A DNA stretch of 64,000 nucleotides, from NCBI GenBank assembly GCA_963930645.1, contig OZ005662.1:77841841-77905840 (forward strand), in the 5' to 3' direction. Shown here in pieces: positions 34,815-46,020 of the stretch. Numbering within the stretch: position 1 is the stretch's first letter; every line of letters starts with the position of its first letter. The notes below the pieces were generated by a model, which saw nothing but the letters and a program-made list of their open reading frames with translations, did no database searches and was not told the DNA's origin. A program made the translations under genes and the position numbers. This DNA is from Salticus scenicus. Lineage: Eukaryota; Arthropoda; Arachnida; Araneae; Salticidae.

Positions 34815-35898
34815 TATAATATCATTTCTATTTGAACTCACTATAATAAACTGATGTATTTTGCATCATTGTGATTCAACTATTACAAACTTTCAAGTGT
34901 TGTTATGCGTTTTGATGGTTCTGTGTTACAAAAAATAGAGTTTACATGCAAAGTTTTTAGTTAAGTGGAGAAAAAAAATGGCTTATTTTGGGTAATATGG
35001 ACCAAGCAGGTAATAATGAAATAGTTATGAAGGGAAATAGGTAATATCCATTTACTTAAAGGATAATATTGAATAGGGTAGTATTTTTACGGAAAATCGC
35101 GAATAATGCAATGTGGACATTTTATTTTGAAATTATTATTAAAAATAATCATTATTGAAAAAAATATCAGCATTCAAGTTTCACAAAAATCCTAAATAGT
35201 ATGCAATTGTTAAATAATATGCAACGCCACATTACAATTTGGATTGCCCACTGTTCTCAACTTACTTCAGGCCAACCGTCCCCATACAGCACAGAATGTT
35301 TCAGTTACGTTGCAAAAAGCTTACAATATTCCAAAAACGTAACACATTTAAGTATGCTCTCTGATACCTTTCTGAAACATTCACCCTTTTTGATTTTCTA
35401 TCTGTTAAGTGATTGTAACGTTTCTGTTACGTATCTGATTTTTTGTTACGATCGTGGACATTTCTACGTTTTTGAAACTAATCGGAAAGCAATCTGAAGG
35501 TTTTTAAACGTTTCTGAAATGTTTATAATCTTTCAGTATATATGATTGTTACGTTTCTGGAATATTTTCTGCTGTTAGGGTCCATGTTCCAACCGGCCAT
35601 CTTAACCGCCGCTCATCGTCGCGTGGGAGACACCTGTTTCTAGCGGCCATTGTATTTATTTATTTATTTTTTTAAATAAACGTTCTGGAGGAGAGGTCTA
35701 GCATAGCTAGAAGTGCTCGACACCACTCTTGGAGTGGTGAGCGACACCTCCTCCTTTTAATCCCTGTTAATTAATACTACAGGGTGTTTCAAAAGAGTTT
35801 CAACAACAACCTCTTCCGAAATAAATCATTTTTACATAAAAATATACAGGCGGAAACATCATGTATGCGCGTTAACGAGGTAAGAATACAAACAGTAG
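34815..35898. other. Unassigned; hairpins near 35640-35760
   Basis: At 35215-35600 the motif ACGTTTCTG and relatives recur. At about 35725-35745 CACCACTCTTGGAGTGGTG forms a hairpin. At 35783 ACAGGGTGTTTCAAAAGAG resembles a transposon tip, but no partner end was found. Confidence 0.3.
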
Positions 35899-36225
35899 CA
35901 AGTAAGCTGCCTCAATACTGAGGCAGCTTACTTGCCAAAGTCATGTAGAGAAATGTTACCAGTTGTAATTGCGTAACATTCCACTGTATGCCTCTGTTAC
36001 ACAGCTATAGCTGATAACATTTCTCAACATGGTTGAGGAAAGTAAGTTCCCTCAATAATGTTGTGTATTCGAGGCAGCTTACTTGCTACAACCATGTAGA
36101 GAAATGTTACCAATTGTAATTGCATAACATTCACTGTATGCCTCTGTTACACAGCTATAGCTGATAACATTTCTCAACATGGTTGAGGAAAATAAGTTCC
36201 CTCAGTAGTGTTGTGTATTCTTACA
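35899..36225. repeat. 151-bp tandem duplication with a 17-bp hairpin at its head
   Basis: GAGGCAGCTTACTTGC begins at 35920 and 36071. Each unit then has GTAGAGAAATGTTACC, GCCTCTGTTACACAGCTATA and ATAACATTTCTCAACATGG, so each is itself an inverted repeat. Upstream GCAAGTAAGCTGCCTCA and TGAGGCAGCTTACTTGC form a perfect 17-bp stem with a 4-base loop. Confidence 0.8.
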
Positions 36226-36420
36226 CAAAATTTTTTACAGTGTAACAACTGTTCATAAAATAGTTTAGCCTCTTTAACTTTCAACTACGCAACATTTAAA
36301 TTAAATTTAATCTAACATAAACATTCATCTATGTAGATCTCTTACATTATTTTGCTAAAGTATTTTTATACTGAATTGTATTTTATTAAAATGTGATAAA
36401 ATCTCATTAAAATATATTCC
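36226..36420. other. Unassigned
   Basis: Nothing recognised. Confidence 0.3.
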
Positions 36421-36520
36421 TTCTATAGAGGATCAAAATTGTGATTTATTGTCTCCGGACCATCCTTAAGGTTGATTCCCAGACCACTGCCAATTATCCC
36501 TTGTGTAACTATAGTGTGTG
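36421..36520 (+). mobile_element. SINE 3' fragment (family of 24592-24907)
   Basis: AGAGGATCAAAATTGTGATT, GTCTCCGGACCATCCT and CAGACCACTGCCAATTATCC match the 3' half of the SINE. The head is missing. Confidence 0.65.
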
Positions 36521-37737
36521 GTAAAATCTACTCAACCTTATTAAAATAGTTCACGTATCAGTATTCTGTGTACTAAAAATTTAGATTGAAAACAGTTTAA
36601 TCGTAATTAATGTGTCATAATAGTTTATGCTTTTCAATATGACTAAAAATATTAACATATTCTAATTCTTTCATGCAATTAAACACATACACACGTTATT
36701 CAATATAATTTTTGAAATTTTTGGAGCAATGAAATGCCCAACCTTTGATTTGATAGTTATAAAACCGTATTGCGAAAAATTATTGATTACATACTGTTAC
36801 CTCAATAATTTAAATTTATCACAACATGTATTTTTAAATCCAATATTTTTAAATGAGTCAAAAATAAATAAATAAATAAAAATAAAATAAAATATATACA
36901 CAATTTGCTTCACCTGTAGAACTATTTTACGCATCAGGGAAAAAAATAAACATTTTTTTAAAAAAAATATTTTTTTCAGTTATGTATTAAAAAAAAAAAA
37001 AAGAAAGAAAAAAAACTTGTTTAGAAAAGATAAAAGCAATTTTTTTTTTCATGTTTAAGATAGCGAAAAGAAAAATTATAAATATTAAAATTAAAGTCTG
37101 CTCTACATTTTTTTTCAACGTGTCAGTTAACAAAAAAGTGTGTTGAAATCAAAAAAAGATTACTTTTTGTTCATATTTAATTTAGCGTAATTCAGAATTA
37201 AACATATTTAAATTAAAATCTGTTTTTTTTCCAATGTGTCAGTCATCAATAGTTAAGATTAGACATGCTTTACTTTTTTTTTTCCTTTTGATGTTAATGA
37301 AGTGCACAAATAGAATTAACTAATCAGTAAGTTTTTAAAAGTTTACTTGCTGTAAATATAAAATCAGTATACTTAGTAAATTTCTCTTTCTGTTAAATAG
37401 ATAAAAAAACAACATTACGCTATTAAAAATATTTTTTAAATGCAAAAGAAGCTTTTGCTGTGTATAACGAAAAAATAGTTTTTCATTCGATGCACAGTAT
37501 ATAGAGACATAAGAAATAATTTAGTATATTAATAAGGAATGGAGATCATTTCAACGTGGTATTATAGCTACGCACTGGACAATTAGCAAAGTTCTGAGAT
37601 TCACCCATAGGGATTTTCAGAGAAGCGAAATCACAATTTCCATATTAGTTTGGGAAGACAATATCAACTCAACATTAACTCATGGAAGACATTGAAGGCA
37701 CAATAGGAAGGAAGACAACACTGAAGGAAGACATCAT
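36521..37737. other. Unassigned, with diverged short repeats
   Basis: Several similar TTTTTTTTTCAACGTGTCAGT-like blocks occur near 37110, 37220 and 37270. No gene recognised. Confidence 0.3.
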
Positions 37738-37830
37738 TAACTCACTGAAGACATAACGAAATTTGCTTGCACCAGCCGCCATTATAGTATATACAGTGGT
37801 CTTCAGACTAATCAGCACTAAAACATTACG
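37738..37830 (-). mobile_element. SINE head fragment, degenerate
   Basis: TTGCTTGCACCAGCCGCCAT and GTGGTCTTCAGACTAATCAG match the minus-strand head/body junction of the SINE at 24592-24907 with many changes. Confidence 0.5.
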
Positions 37831-38864
37831 GTAATTTTTACTGCAGAATGTGTTAGGAAAAGTGAGTGACATATCATACTGCTGTTAAACAGAAAAAAAT
37901 ACAGAAGTAGCCCCTGTAAAAGAATGTCTTTTTACAGAGGGAAATTTATAGGGAAAATTTAATTATAACCACCCTGCAGACTTCGGAATTTTCCCTTCTA
38001 AGTTTAGATGCAAAATTTTGTTGAAAAATTCAGGGACGGATCTTTGCTGTTGGGAATTAGCAAATGCATCCTCGATTATCACATGTACAGTTTGTAAATT
38101 TTCCAACAACCACAACAACTGGTTCCAGATATAATGACTAGAAAGTATTCATACGAATTAAACAATTTACAAAACATAATATATTTTTTAAATTTCCCTA
38201 CGGGGACTTACTTTTATTATATAAGACAATTTTGAAATAAAAATAAAAACATTTTATCATTTTTTTTATGTAGTTATAATATAATATCTATGTTCTTGCT
38301 TGATATTTGGATCAAGTGTATCATTTGATCAATCTTTGACTAAATTTAAACGTTTATAAAAAAAATTATACAAGATTTTCTGTAAGAAAATTTAAATTTT
38401 GTTTATAGAAGAGATTATGCAACTTTTAGGATGTTATGAAATTTAACAAACACTTTTAATTCAAATCTTGAAATTATATTGAAAATTCGATTATATACAT
38501 TTTGGATATAAATTAATTTATTACACAGTCGTTAACTTAACTTAATAAAAGAATTAATGCAAAGAAAATATTTAGCTAGCCATAAATTTGTAAATGTTTG
38601 CTTGTCTCATCTTAGTGATTATTGCACAGGAAATTATGATTTATAAAATAATGGATATCACTTAATAGTAACTACATTTATTTTGAGATGGCAGCAAAGA
38701 CCATCTCGGAGTATTTTATATGATAAGAAAAAGATTAATTTACTGAAATTAGGTAGAAGAAAGCTATGGAAACTTTCAACATTATTCATTTTATTCTGGC
38801 TGGAAATTTCTTTTTGCGCTATACATTCAAATTGAGAAAAGTATATCAACAGAAGTGAGGTTGT
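37831..38864. other. Unassigned AT-rich stretch
   Basis: No recognised gene, repeat pair or RNA. Confidence 0.3.
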
Positions 38865-38937
38865 ACAAATAGTAATAAAACATATTTTCAGCATATCACA
38901 CTATTTAAAATATCTTTATATCCCAAAAATTCTTTAC

Positions 38938-38990
38938 ATTACGACGTTTCGGTTAATATTCAATTTTTAACCATCTTCAGGGAAATGATG
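38938..38990 (-). ncRNA. Hammerhead-like ribozyme core, left arm
   Basis: On the minus strand: CTGAAGA, stem GGTTAA/TTAACC, GAAA, then CGTC. It is equivalent to the right-arm motif but with a changed base in the stem I partner (GTAATG instead of GGAATG). Probably weaker. Confidence 0.35.
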
Positions 38991-39568
38991 TACATAAACT
39001 ATTAAACAAATTAAGCCATTCTTGGATATTACAAATGCAATTCAGAAAGAAATGAATACGTGATTACATAACTTATATAAAAAACACTCTATATACATCT
39101 TAAAATGAGTTAAAAACATCTAAATAAATCCTAATCATGCACATTACAATAAAAATAAAGCTCTTTAATAAAACGGAGTCAAACTATTAGGCATAGATTT
39201 AGTCCATTCATTAAAATGTGTTTGAAATTAACTAAACTTTTACTTGACCGAAATTTATAATGATACATTATCCATTAACCCACCCTCAATTTGGCTTCGT
39301 TTCTTAAACTTAAAATAATTTAAGGTAACCCTGTTATTGTTTATTCTGACAACCCTGCAGTGTGATACTTTGACTCCGTTTTATTAAACAGCTTCATTTT
39401 TCTTGTAATGTTCAAGATTATGATTTATTTAGATGTTTTTAACTCATTTTAAGATGTATATAGAGTGTTTTTTTATGTATAATTTATGTAAATCACGTAT
39501 TAATTTCTTTGTGAATTGTATTTATAATATCCAAGAATGGCTTAATTTGTTTTATAGTTTGTGTACAT

Positions 39569-39619
39569 CATTTCCCTGAAGATGGTTAAAAATTGAATAT
39601 TAACCGAAACGTCGGAATG
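39569..39619 (+). ncRNA. Hammerhead-like ribozyme core, right arm
   Basis: In order: stem I strand CATTTCC (39569-39575), CTGAAGA (39576-39582, fits CUGANGA), one unpaired T, stem II GGTTAA (39584-39589) with TTAACC (39600-39605), GAAA (39606-39609), CGTC, then GGAATG (39614-39619) closing stem I with a one-base bulge. Stem III would be only two base pairs with no loop, as in minimal Penelope-type hammerheads that work as dimers. The extra T at the base of stem II may weaken it. Cleavage would fall after C39613. Confidence 0.4.
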
Positions 39620-39695
39620 TAAAGATTTTTTGGGATATAAAGATATTTTAAATAGTGTGATATGCTAAAAGTATGTTTTATTACTATTTGTATAA

Positions 39696-40104
39696 TTATT
39701 GACAGCATATATAAGTGGAATATAAGTGGAATATATTTCTTTAGTGAGGTTGTAATTATATTTATACCATTTATTACGAAATGGTGGTCGTTGAATTGTT
39801 AAATTATGAACAGGAATGTGATTTCCACTAATTCTTTTACCTTTTTTTTTTTTTTTTTTTTTTTAAATAGTAAACTTTTTTTTCCCCAGTATTTTCTGTG
39901 ATTGAATAGAGTAGTTATTATTTTTAGAAAGTACATATATAAAAGATAAAATCAGATAAATCACATCTTTGAGAGGTATTACACAAGAAATTAAGGCAGC
40001 TGAAAACAAATAAATAAAAGTCATTTAAATAAATAGTCATATTTATTTTAAACTAGACGCCATCTGCGACCAGCGAGTTTACAAACTTCAAAAACCTGAC
40101 CGTA
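39696..40104. other. Unassigned; T tract
   Basis: A T tract lies at about 39843-39865. Nothing else recognised. Confidence 0.3.
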
Positions 40105-40256
40105 CACTGCAAATAAAAAGTCCTGTTTTTTAATTACAGAAATTTTCTGTAATTAAAAAAAATGCGTTTTTACAAAGTAAATATTTCGTAAATTACGCGT
40201 TTTTTCTTTAATTACAGAAAATTTCTGTCAGCAAACAGGATTTACTTTTTACAGTG
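40105..40256. mobile_element. CTGCCAGAA-type MITE, copy b (CACTGCAAATAAAAAGTCCTG ends)
   Basis: Starts CACTGCAAATAAAAAGTCCT and ends ACTTTTTACAGTG with an inverted AATTACAGAAA core; GTCAGCAAACAGGA marks the right arm. It belongs to the GTCCTGTTTGCTG subfamily. Confidence 0.8.
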
Positions 40257-42008
40257 CAGCAAACTCTAGCTCGGTGGCGGCTACGTCGTCGCCCCTCCCC
40301 CCCCCCCTTTCAGAAACCTACAATAATCTGTTCACTCCCGGTGTAAACGACCCTTGAAAATCCTGACTATTTGCGAAAGTTTAAAGACATTAGCAAACCT
40401 CCGCACGGTAGGGCATACGGTATCTCTCCTCGTTTCAGAATAGCATGTTCGCTCACCGTGCAAATGACATTTGATATAGCTGTTCGGTGGTGATTGAGGC
40501 GCCCGTAAATCGGGAGATTTTTGAAGCAGTATTCGTACCAAATTTAATAAAACAATTTTCCTTTTCCTAAACTGTAAATTTAGCTGAAAGTGTTAATCCT
40601 TTAATTAATAGTTATGAACTCTATGCCAAAAATTGTATCAGTGAAAATATATTGGTTTGTTTGATTTATTGATAACATATACATCGGAATTGTATGCTAT
40701 TATATATTGTTTTACTGTTTAATTGATATATAGCATCAAAATAAAATAGAAAATTAGATAATAGTAGTACTATCAACATTTATTTGAAATGTTTGAAAAT
40801 TTCGCGTCCTATATGATGAATATGGGAAAATTTAACAAAATTACAATATGGACCGTATACCGTTAATTTTACAATTACAATAAAATTTAAAATGACAGGT
40901 TGAAGAAAGTTTCTGTAAGGGAAATATAATTGTAGAAATGGTACAAGAGGGGTTCGATAATAATGCCATAAAATAATTTCTAAAATTTGCATCAATATAT
41001 TTTGTTATGATGAATTTTTCAAATAGATAAAAGAGTGGGTGTGCTGTGGCCTACACAAAACTTTCACCTATATCATTTTTTATAACAACGACACATGCAT
41101 ATTATAGTGCACAAAAAGTTAATTATAATACTTCATAATAACTATTTTACATATGAAGCTTGATGGAGGATAGATGCTGAGATGTGCTTGCATATGGAAA
41201 ATCGCAGAAGTTAAGTAGTAAAAGCCTCCCTTGTCGGCTGCTATACACCACAATTAAGCTCATTTTTTTCCATAATGATCATTCAATAGTAGTGCATATT
41301 GAGCTTGGTACCTTTAAATGCTATAGAAACTGAAATATAGCCTACTCGTACTCGGAAAAGAACTGTATACCAGCGGCACCTGTTGGCTGGCATGCACATA
41401 AATTAAATCAACACAGTTCCAACTAGTGTGCCTCACACAAACCATGTTTTATGCAAATATATATGATAGAAGCTAAATATAGGCTACCGTAAAGGCGAAG
41501 AGCATTAGATAATGTAAAATGAAAATAAATTTATATAATAAAAACTTTAAGTGTGTGCATAAACAAGCTTATTAAATGCTATAGTATCTAACTATCCTTA
41601 TCTTTAAACTGCCTACCATTTCCAAAACATAAAAGAATTAATACATTCTGTCTCCTTATATACCATAAAATTTTTAATAATCTTGTAATAAAGCTAGAGT
41701 TACATAACCTTTACTAAATAAGTAAATACTATTCCCTCTATTAGTGTCGCTAATGTCATCAAACCTTTAAAAGTTTGTTAAAACTTTGTTACAAACAATT
41801 TGGAAAACTATGAACTTGTTTGAAGAAGCTTAGATAATTTTCTAGGTAGTTCCGTAATTACCGCAAAATATGTTACATAGGTTTTTAAACATAAATCGCA
41901 AAATACATTTTGTAAATTTAAAGTGTTGATTATAAATAATGAATATTGTATTCCAATATTATTAATATTTTAATAGGCATTTTATAGCGTTTAGCATTAA
42001 CAGTTATT

Positions 42009-42059
<51 letters not shown>

Positions 42060-42192
42060 TAATCTGTACTTTAAGTTAATTTTCTGAATTTAAGTCCTTT
42101 TTTTTTTTTTTTTTTTTTAATTATTTCATTATTTGCAACGTACATGGTTGTAAAAATGAGATAGACATATTTAGATGTATTTGGTACAAGTA
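40257..42192. other. Unassigned; C tract and TA microsatellite
   Basis: A C11 run is at about 40298-40308 and a TA tract at 42013-42055. Frames here are short. No gene recognised. Confidence 0.35.
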
Positions 42193-42366
42193 CACTGTCA
42201 AGAGAAAAGTCCTGTTTGCTGCCAGAAATTTTCTGTAATTCAGAAAAATACGTTCTATCAACGTCAATTTTTCGTTGATAGAACGTATTTATCTGTACTA
42301 TAAAAAATTTCTGGCAGCAAACAGGACCTTTTTTTTTTTTTTTTTTTCTTTTTTTTTTTGACAGTG
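42193..42366. mobile_element. CTGCCAGAA MITE, copy c (GTCCTGTTTGCTG subfamily)
   Basis: CACTGTCAAGAGAAAAGTCC at the left and the mirrored CAGGACC-T-run-GACAGTG at the right, with GTTCTATCAACG in the centre. Confidence 0.88.
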
Positions 42367-42618
42367 TACTTGTTGGATTTTGATTTTATTTGTATTATGT
42401 AAATGTGTACCATGAAAATATATTTTTGTTTTTAAAAACCCGGTTAAAAAGTGTAATCGATAGGTGAAAATAATGCAATAAACACATTGGGTGTTTAAAA
42501 TGTTACGTAGACACCTTTTTTTTTTTTTTTTTTTTTTAACTATACAAAATATTATTATTTATTATTTAAAAAAATTCATGTTCAATTTTGCTTTAAAATA
42601 AGAGAAATCAGTTTATCA

Positions 42619-42655
<37 letters not shown>

Positions 42656-43160
42656 TTTCTATTTTTTACTAGTAGATAAAAATATGTTGTAAAAAGTGTT
42701 TGTAATTTTTAGAAAAAAAATCAATATTTCTTACAGTAAAAATTTTCCCTCCTTCCTTTAACCTTTAAGCCTTTGACCTATAACCTTTTTTTAAACTAGT
42801 TCCCTCCTACCTTCAACCTAAAATACCCAACGTATGGCCAACATTTTCTATTTAGAGCAGTATGGTAAAAATCGCATTTTAAAATCTTTAAATGCCGCCA
42901 GACCTCTCAAATAAAAAAATAAATAATTATTACAAGCAAAAAAAAAAAGTCTTATCTCATAGAAGTAAAATTCTAATAATTTTATAGAGGGGAAAAAAGT
43001 ACTCTCATCTGGTGTGACTGAAAAAACTGTTTATTTAACAGTAATAAACCATATTTTTAATAGACACTGTAATTTTAGCGAGCTTTATTTTTTTAAACAA
43101 AGATTAATTTTTGTGTAGTCAGTAAATATATTGTAACAAATATTTTTAATCTTCTCTGCA
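42367..43160. other. Unassigned; several A and T tracts
   Basis: Long T tract at 42518-42538 and A tract at about 42626-42653. A CCTTTAACC-like repeat near 42758-42800. No gene recognised. Confidence 0.35.
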
Positions 43161-43240
43161 TTATATTTCTGAGGTAAAGCATGTGCCTGTGAAACAGAAG
43201 TGTGAGCGTTCGAAACCCATCAAAGCCCATCAAAATAATT
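43161..43240 (+). repeat. tRNA-like SINE relic
   Basis: GAGGTAAAGCATGTGCC (A-box-like) is followed 30 bases on by GAGCGTTCGAAACCCATC (B-box-like). No acceptor pairing. Weak. Confidence 0.35.
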
Positions 43241-43431
43241 CGTTTTTTTAAATTTATACAGAAGTTCTTTTAAAATTACCATTTCTTGCTATTAAAAAAA
43301 TTAAAATTCCAGATTACATTGTTACACATAAAATTAAAGATTACATTTTCTATAAAAAGCAGAGTGTTTCATTTTTAAAAAAAATATGTCCATAAAAATA
43401 TTTTTTTTTTCTTGAAAGACTTTTTTCGAGA

Positions 43432-43574
43432 CAACTTTGCTGCAACTTTGCTGCCAGACATTCTCTGAAATTACAGAAAAATACATTTTGTCAACGTAAT
43501 TGTTCCGTAATTTACGACTTTTTCCGAAATTATAGAGAATTCTAGCAGCAAAGTTGCAATTTTTTTTAACAGTG
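43432..43574. mobile_element. CTGCCAGAA MITE, copy d (left tip decayed)
   Basis: TGCAACTTTGCTGCCAGACA mirrored by AGCAGCAAAGTTGCAATTTT then TTTAACAGTG; centre AATACATTTTGTCAACGTAA. Confidence 0.85.
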
Positions 43575-43775
43575 GCTGACAGATTTTTTTCGTTAAATTG
43601 ACAGACTTTATTTACGAGTACATTGTAGAACTTATATTTTTTCACTGCAAAAACCCCTTCTTCACAGCTTTTGTAGCATATAATCATGCGAATTCACATA
43701 TAATATTTTTATTCTCCTAAAGGTGGCATGAATAGAACGAATAAACTCAGTTTTTCCACATTAATAGACTAACTA
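43575..43775. repeat. Dispersed repeat, copy 1 (partner at 45087-45290)
   Basis: CACTGCAAAAACCCCTTCTT, GCGAATTC, ATTTTTATTCTCCT and CACATTAATAG recur in the same order at 45100-45230. The partner lacks the MITE that follows here. Confidence 0.6.
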
Positions 43776-43925
43776 CACTGATAAAAAAAAATGCAACTTT
43801 GCTGCCAGGAATTCTCTGTAATTACAGAAAAATACGTTTTGTCAACGTAATTTTTCCGTAATTTACGACATTTTTCTCAAATTACAGATAATTTCTGGCA
43901 GCAAAGTTGTATTTTTTTAACAGTG
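43776..43925. mobile_element. CTGCCAGAA MITE, copy e
   Basis: CACTGATAAAAAAAAATGCA to TTTTTTTAACAGTG, near-complete palindrome with the central GTTTTGTCAACGTAATTTTT. Confidence 0.9.
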
Positions 43926-43968
43926 CTGTTAGATTGCTGACAGATATTTCTGCTAAATTGGCAGACAT

Positions 43969-44378
43969 TTTTACTTTCTCTTACCCATAAGGTAGAGAAA
44001 GTATTGTTTTTGGGTCACAATTTCGAACGCGAGATTTTGTTATATTTACACGTTTTGAGGTACCCTGAATAGGAAAATCATATTTTTAGCAAATGGTCTG
44101 TGTGTATGTCTGTGTGTGTGTCTGTGTGTCTGTGTGTGTATGTCTGTGTGTCTGTGTGTGTGTCTGTGCATATCTCAAGAACAAACAGTAGCAGACATTC
44201 CAAACTTGGTATTCTAAATGTGTATCATATATAGATGCTACAGTAAGCTTTTCGTTATGATCAAGCAAATGGTTCGTGTACAGCGACAATCAAGAGAATT
44301 CTAATACATTACGTCTATGGGGGAAATTGCAGGTAAGTAGAGTTTAACGCCTATAGACTGCACTAAACTAAATGAAAC

Positions 44379-44413
<35 letters not shown>

Positions 44414-45085
44414 AATAGAGATAGTCAACTGGGGAAGGAAAATTGTAAATGTAGGAGCCTCGCCTCCCCCCCCCCGTCAGGGGGGGGGGAAGTTACCCCT
44501 CGAGGGGAGAAAATTTTCATGGTGGGTATCTTTCAAAAGAGCTCACCAATACCTTTAAAACGAATGGTTGAACCATCGATCTACGATAATTTAAAACAAA
44601 GTTATCGATTTTTTTCACTTTTAACGAAAAAAAAAAAAAAAAAAAACTTAGAAGAAAAATCGCATTTTTATTTTATTTTTATTTTTATTTTTATTTTTAT
44701 TTTTAATATTGAGAATAAAATGGAATTTTTTTGGATATTTAGTGTACTACTTCTCTAATATGAAAATCGTCTGCATTATCATAAAAAATAATTTTTTAAA
44801 ATAATAATTTTAATAAATTATTTTTTTTAAACAGAATTATTTTTTAATAACCGAATTAAATTTTATATAAATCTAGGTGCATTAATGAAACAGGGGGAGC
44901 CCCCCTCAACCCCTCACACAGAATTAATTATCATATAAAACTCTTCCGAAGCCTAATTTGAATTGTTTAACATAGGTTTACATAACATCGTTATCTTACC
45001 TCTTAATCTCCAACCTGTATTTACAGTATTAAATTTCAGGGTAAGAGAAAGTCGTGTGAGTGACACACCAGATTATTTACATTGT
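43969..45085 (+). mobile_element. CTTTCC-type dispersed element, copy 3
   Basis: Starts CTTTCTCTTACCCATAAGGT then GAGAAAGTATTG, and ends GGGTAAGAGAAAGTCGTGTG then AGTGACACACCAGATT. The tips CTTTCTCTTACCC and GGGTAAGAGAAAG are a perfect 13-bp inverted pair. It contains a GT/CT microsatellite (44098-44168), a TA tract (44382-44410), a C10/G10 hairpin and an ATTTTT pentanucleotide repeat (44667-44705). The 128-codon frame at 44372-44758 crosses these simple repeats and is not credible. Confidence 0.6.
44466..44489. repeat. C10-GTCA-G10 hairpin
   Basis: Ten C (44466-44475), a four-base loop and ten G (44480-44489) form a perfect 10-bp GC stem, with CCCCTCGAGGGG directly downstream as a second hairpin. 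Confidence 0.85.
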
Positions 45086-45290
45086 AAAACTAATAACTCC
45101 TACACTGCAAAACCCCTTCCTCATATCTTTTGTAAAATATAATGTGGCGAATTCGTAAATATAATTTTTATTCTCCTGAAGATTACTCGAATTGCAAGAA
45201 TAAGCCTGAGTTTTTGCACATTAATAGGCAGCCATGCAACACAAAGTGCCATGTAAGATATATCTTCGTTGACAGACGTTGACAATGATA
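45086..45290. repeat. Dispersed repeat, copy 2 (partner at 43575-43775)
   Basis: CACTGCAAAACCCCTTCCTC through GCACATTAATAGGCAG, matching the partner copy. Confidence 0.6.
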
Positions 45291-45739
45291 CACCTTGAAG
45301 GTCTCGACAAACTTTAAAGAAATTCCTCGAAATTTATAGAAAATTTTCATTTTTAGAAAATTTGCAGACGTGAAATTTTACGATTAATATTTAAAACAAT
45401 TAATTATTTTTAATTCAATTCTCGGTAATATGATTTTTTTTCATTGATTTTTTATTTAATGTAAATAAATTGTTAAAATTAACAAAAGGATTTCTTTATC
45501 ACTAAATACGTCCAATAATTGTAAAATATATGAGCATAATTTAGAAAGATCTTGCGTGAGATTTAACATCCTTATTACGTATCCTTATCCGTAACGTATC
45601 CTTATCTGTTACGTATCCTTATCCTTACGTTATCCTTATCCGTAAAGGATACTTTACGGATAAATTATTACTCCGTAAAGGATAAATTATTAAAAACGCG
45701 TTTTCTATATTATTTGTATGGCTATAAATAGTACAGAAA
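45291..45739. other. Unassigned; ACGTATCCTTATCCGTA repeats at 45565-45690
   Basis: The motif ACGTATCCTTATC occurs about four times in tandem and is then mirrored (GTAAAGGATA-TTTACGGATA), giving a mixed direct and inverted repeat. The rest is AT-rich. Confidence 0.5.
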
Positions 45740-46013
45740 CACTGCTAAAAATGGTTTCTGAAAAATGAGAAAAATTATCTCAAAATAGCTACGGAACAAT
45801 ATATATTTAAATTTGAAAAAACATGTACTCATTTTTGAGTATATTGACATTCTCAAAAATGGGGATATTGGGATTCTTAGTGGTCAACCCCATTTTTGAG
45901 CATGTCAATAAACTCAAAAATGAGTAAATGGGATTTTTAAATTTAAGTATATATTGGTTCAGAGCTATTTTGAGACAATTTTACTTATTTTTGAGAAATC
46001 ATTTTTAATAGTG
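45740..46013. mobile_element. Palindromic MITE, CTCATTTTTGAG type
   Basis: Ends CACTGCTAAAAATG and CATTTTTAATAGTG; inward the inverted pairs TTTCTGAAAAATGAG, CAAAATAGCT and ACTCATTTTTGAGT are mirrored around 45880. Confidence 0.75.
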
Positions 46014-46020
46014 AACCAAT

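Larger units (their letters stand above)
38865..39695. mobile_element. Inverted pair of Penelope-like element ends, arms of about 320 bp
   Basis: 38865-39183 is inverted at 39369-39695 with moderate divergence (ATTTAAAATATCTTTATATC, AACCATCTTCAGGGAAATGA, ATTCTTGGATATTACAAATG, AAACGGAGTCAAA). Both arms contain CTGAAGATGG ... CGAAACGTCG, the signature found in the terminal repeats of Penelope-like retroelements, where hammerhead ribozyme motifs are known. No ORF in the 185-bp centre. Assignment rests on that motif and is inference. Confidence 0.55.

Noticed and set aside
34816..35600. Possible gene around the 98-codon frame at 35201-35497
   Set aside because: No domain, no splice context that I can support, and recurrent ACGTTTCTG motifs suggest a repeat.
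43334..43687. 117-codon minus-strand frame, and similar frames in other MITEs
   Set aside because: Peptides such as FAARNSLQLQKN recur wherever the CTGCCAGAA MITE occurs; they are shadows of the palindrome, not a protein family.
44372..44758. 128-codon open frame
   Set aside because: It runs through a TA microsatellite, the C10/G10 hairpin, an A tract and ATTTTT repeats; composition explains it.
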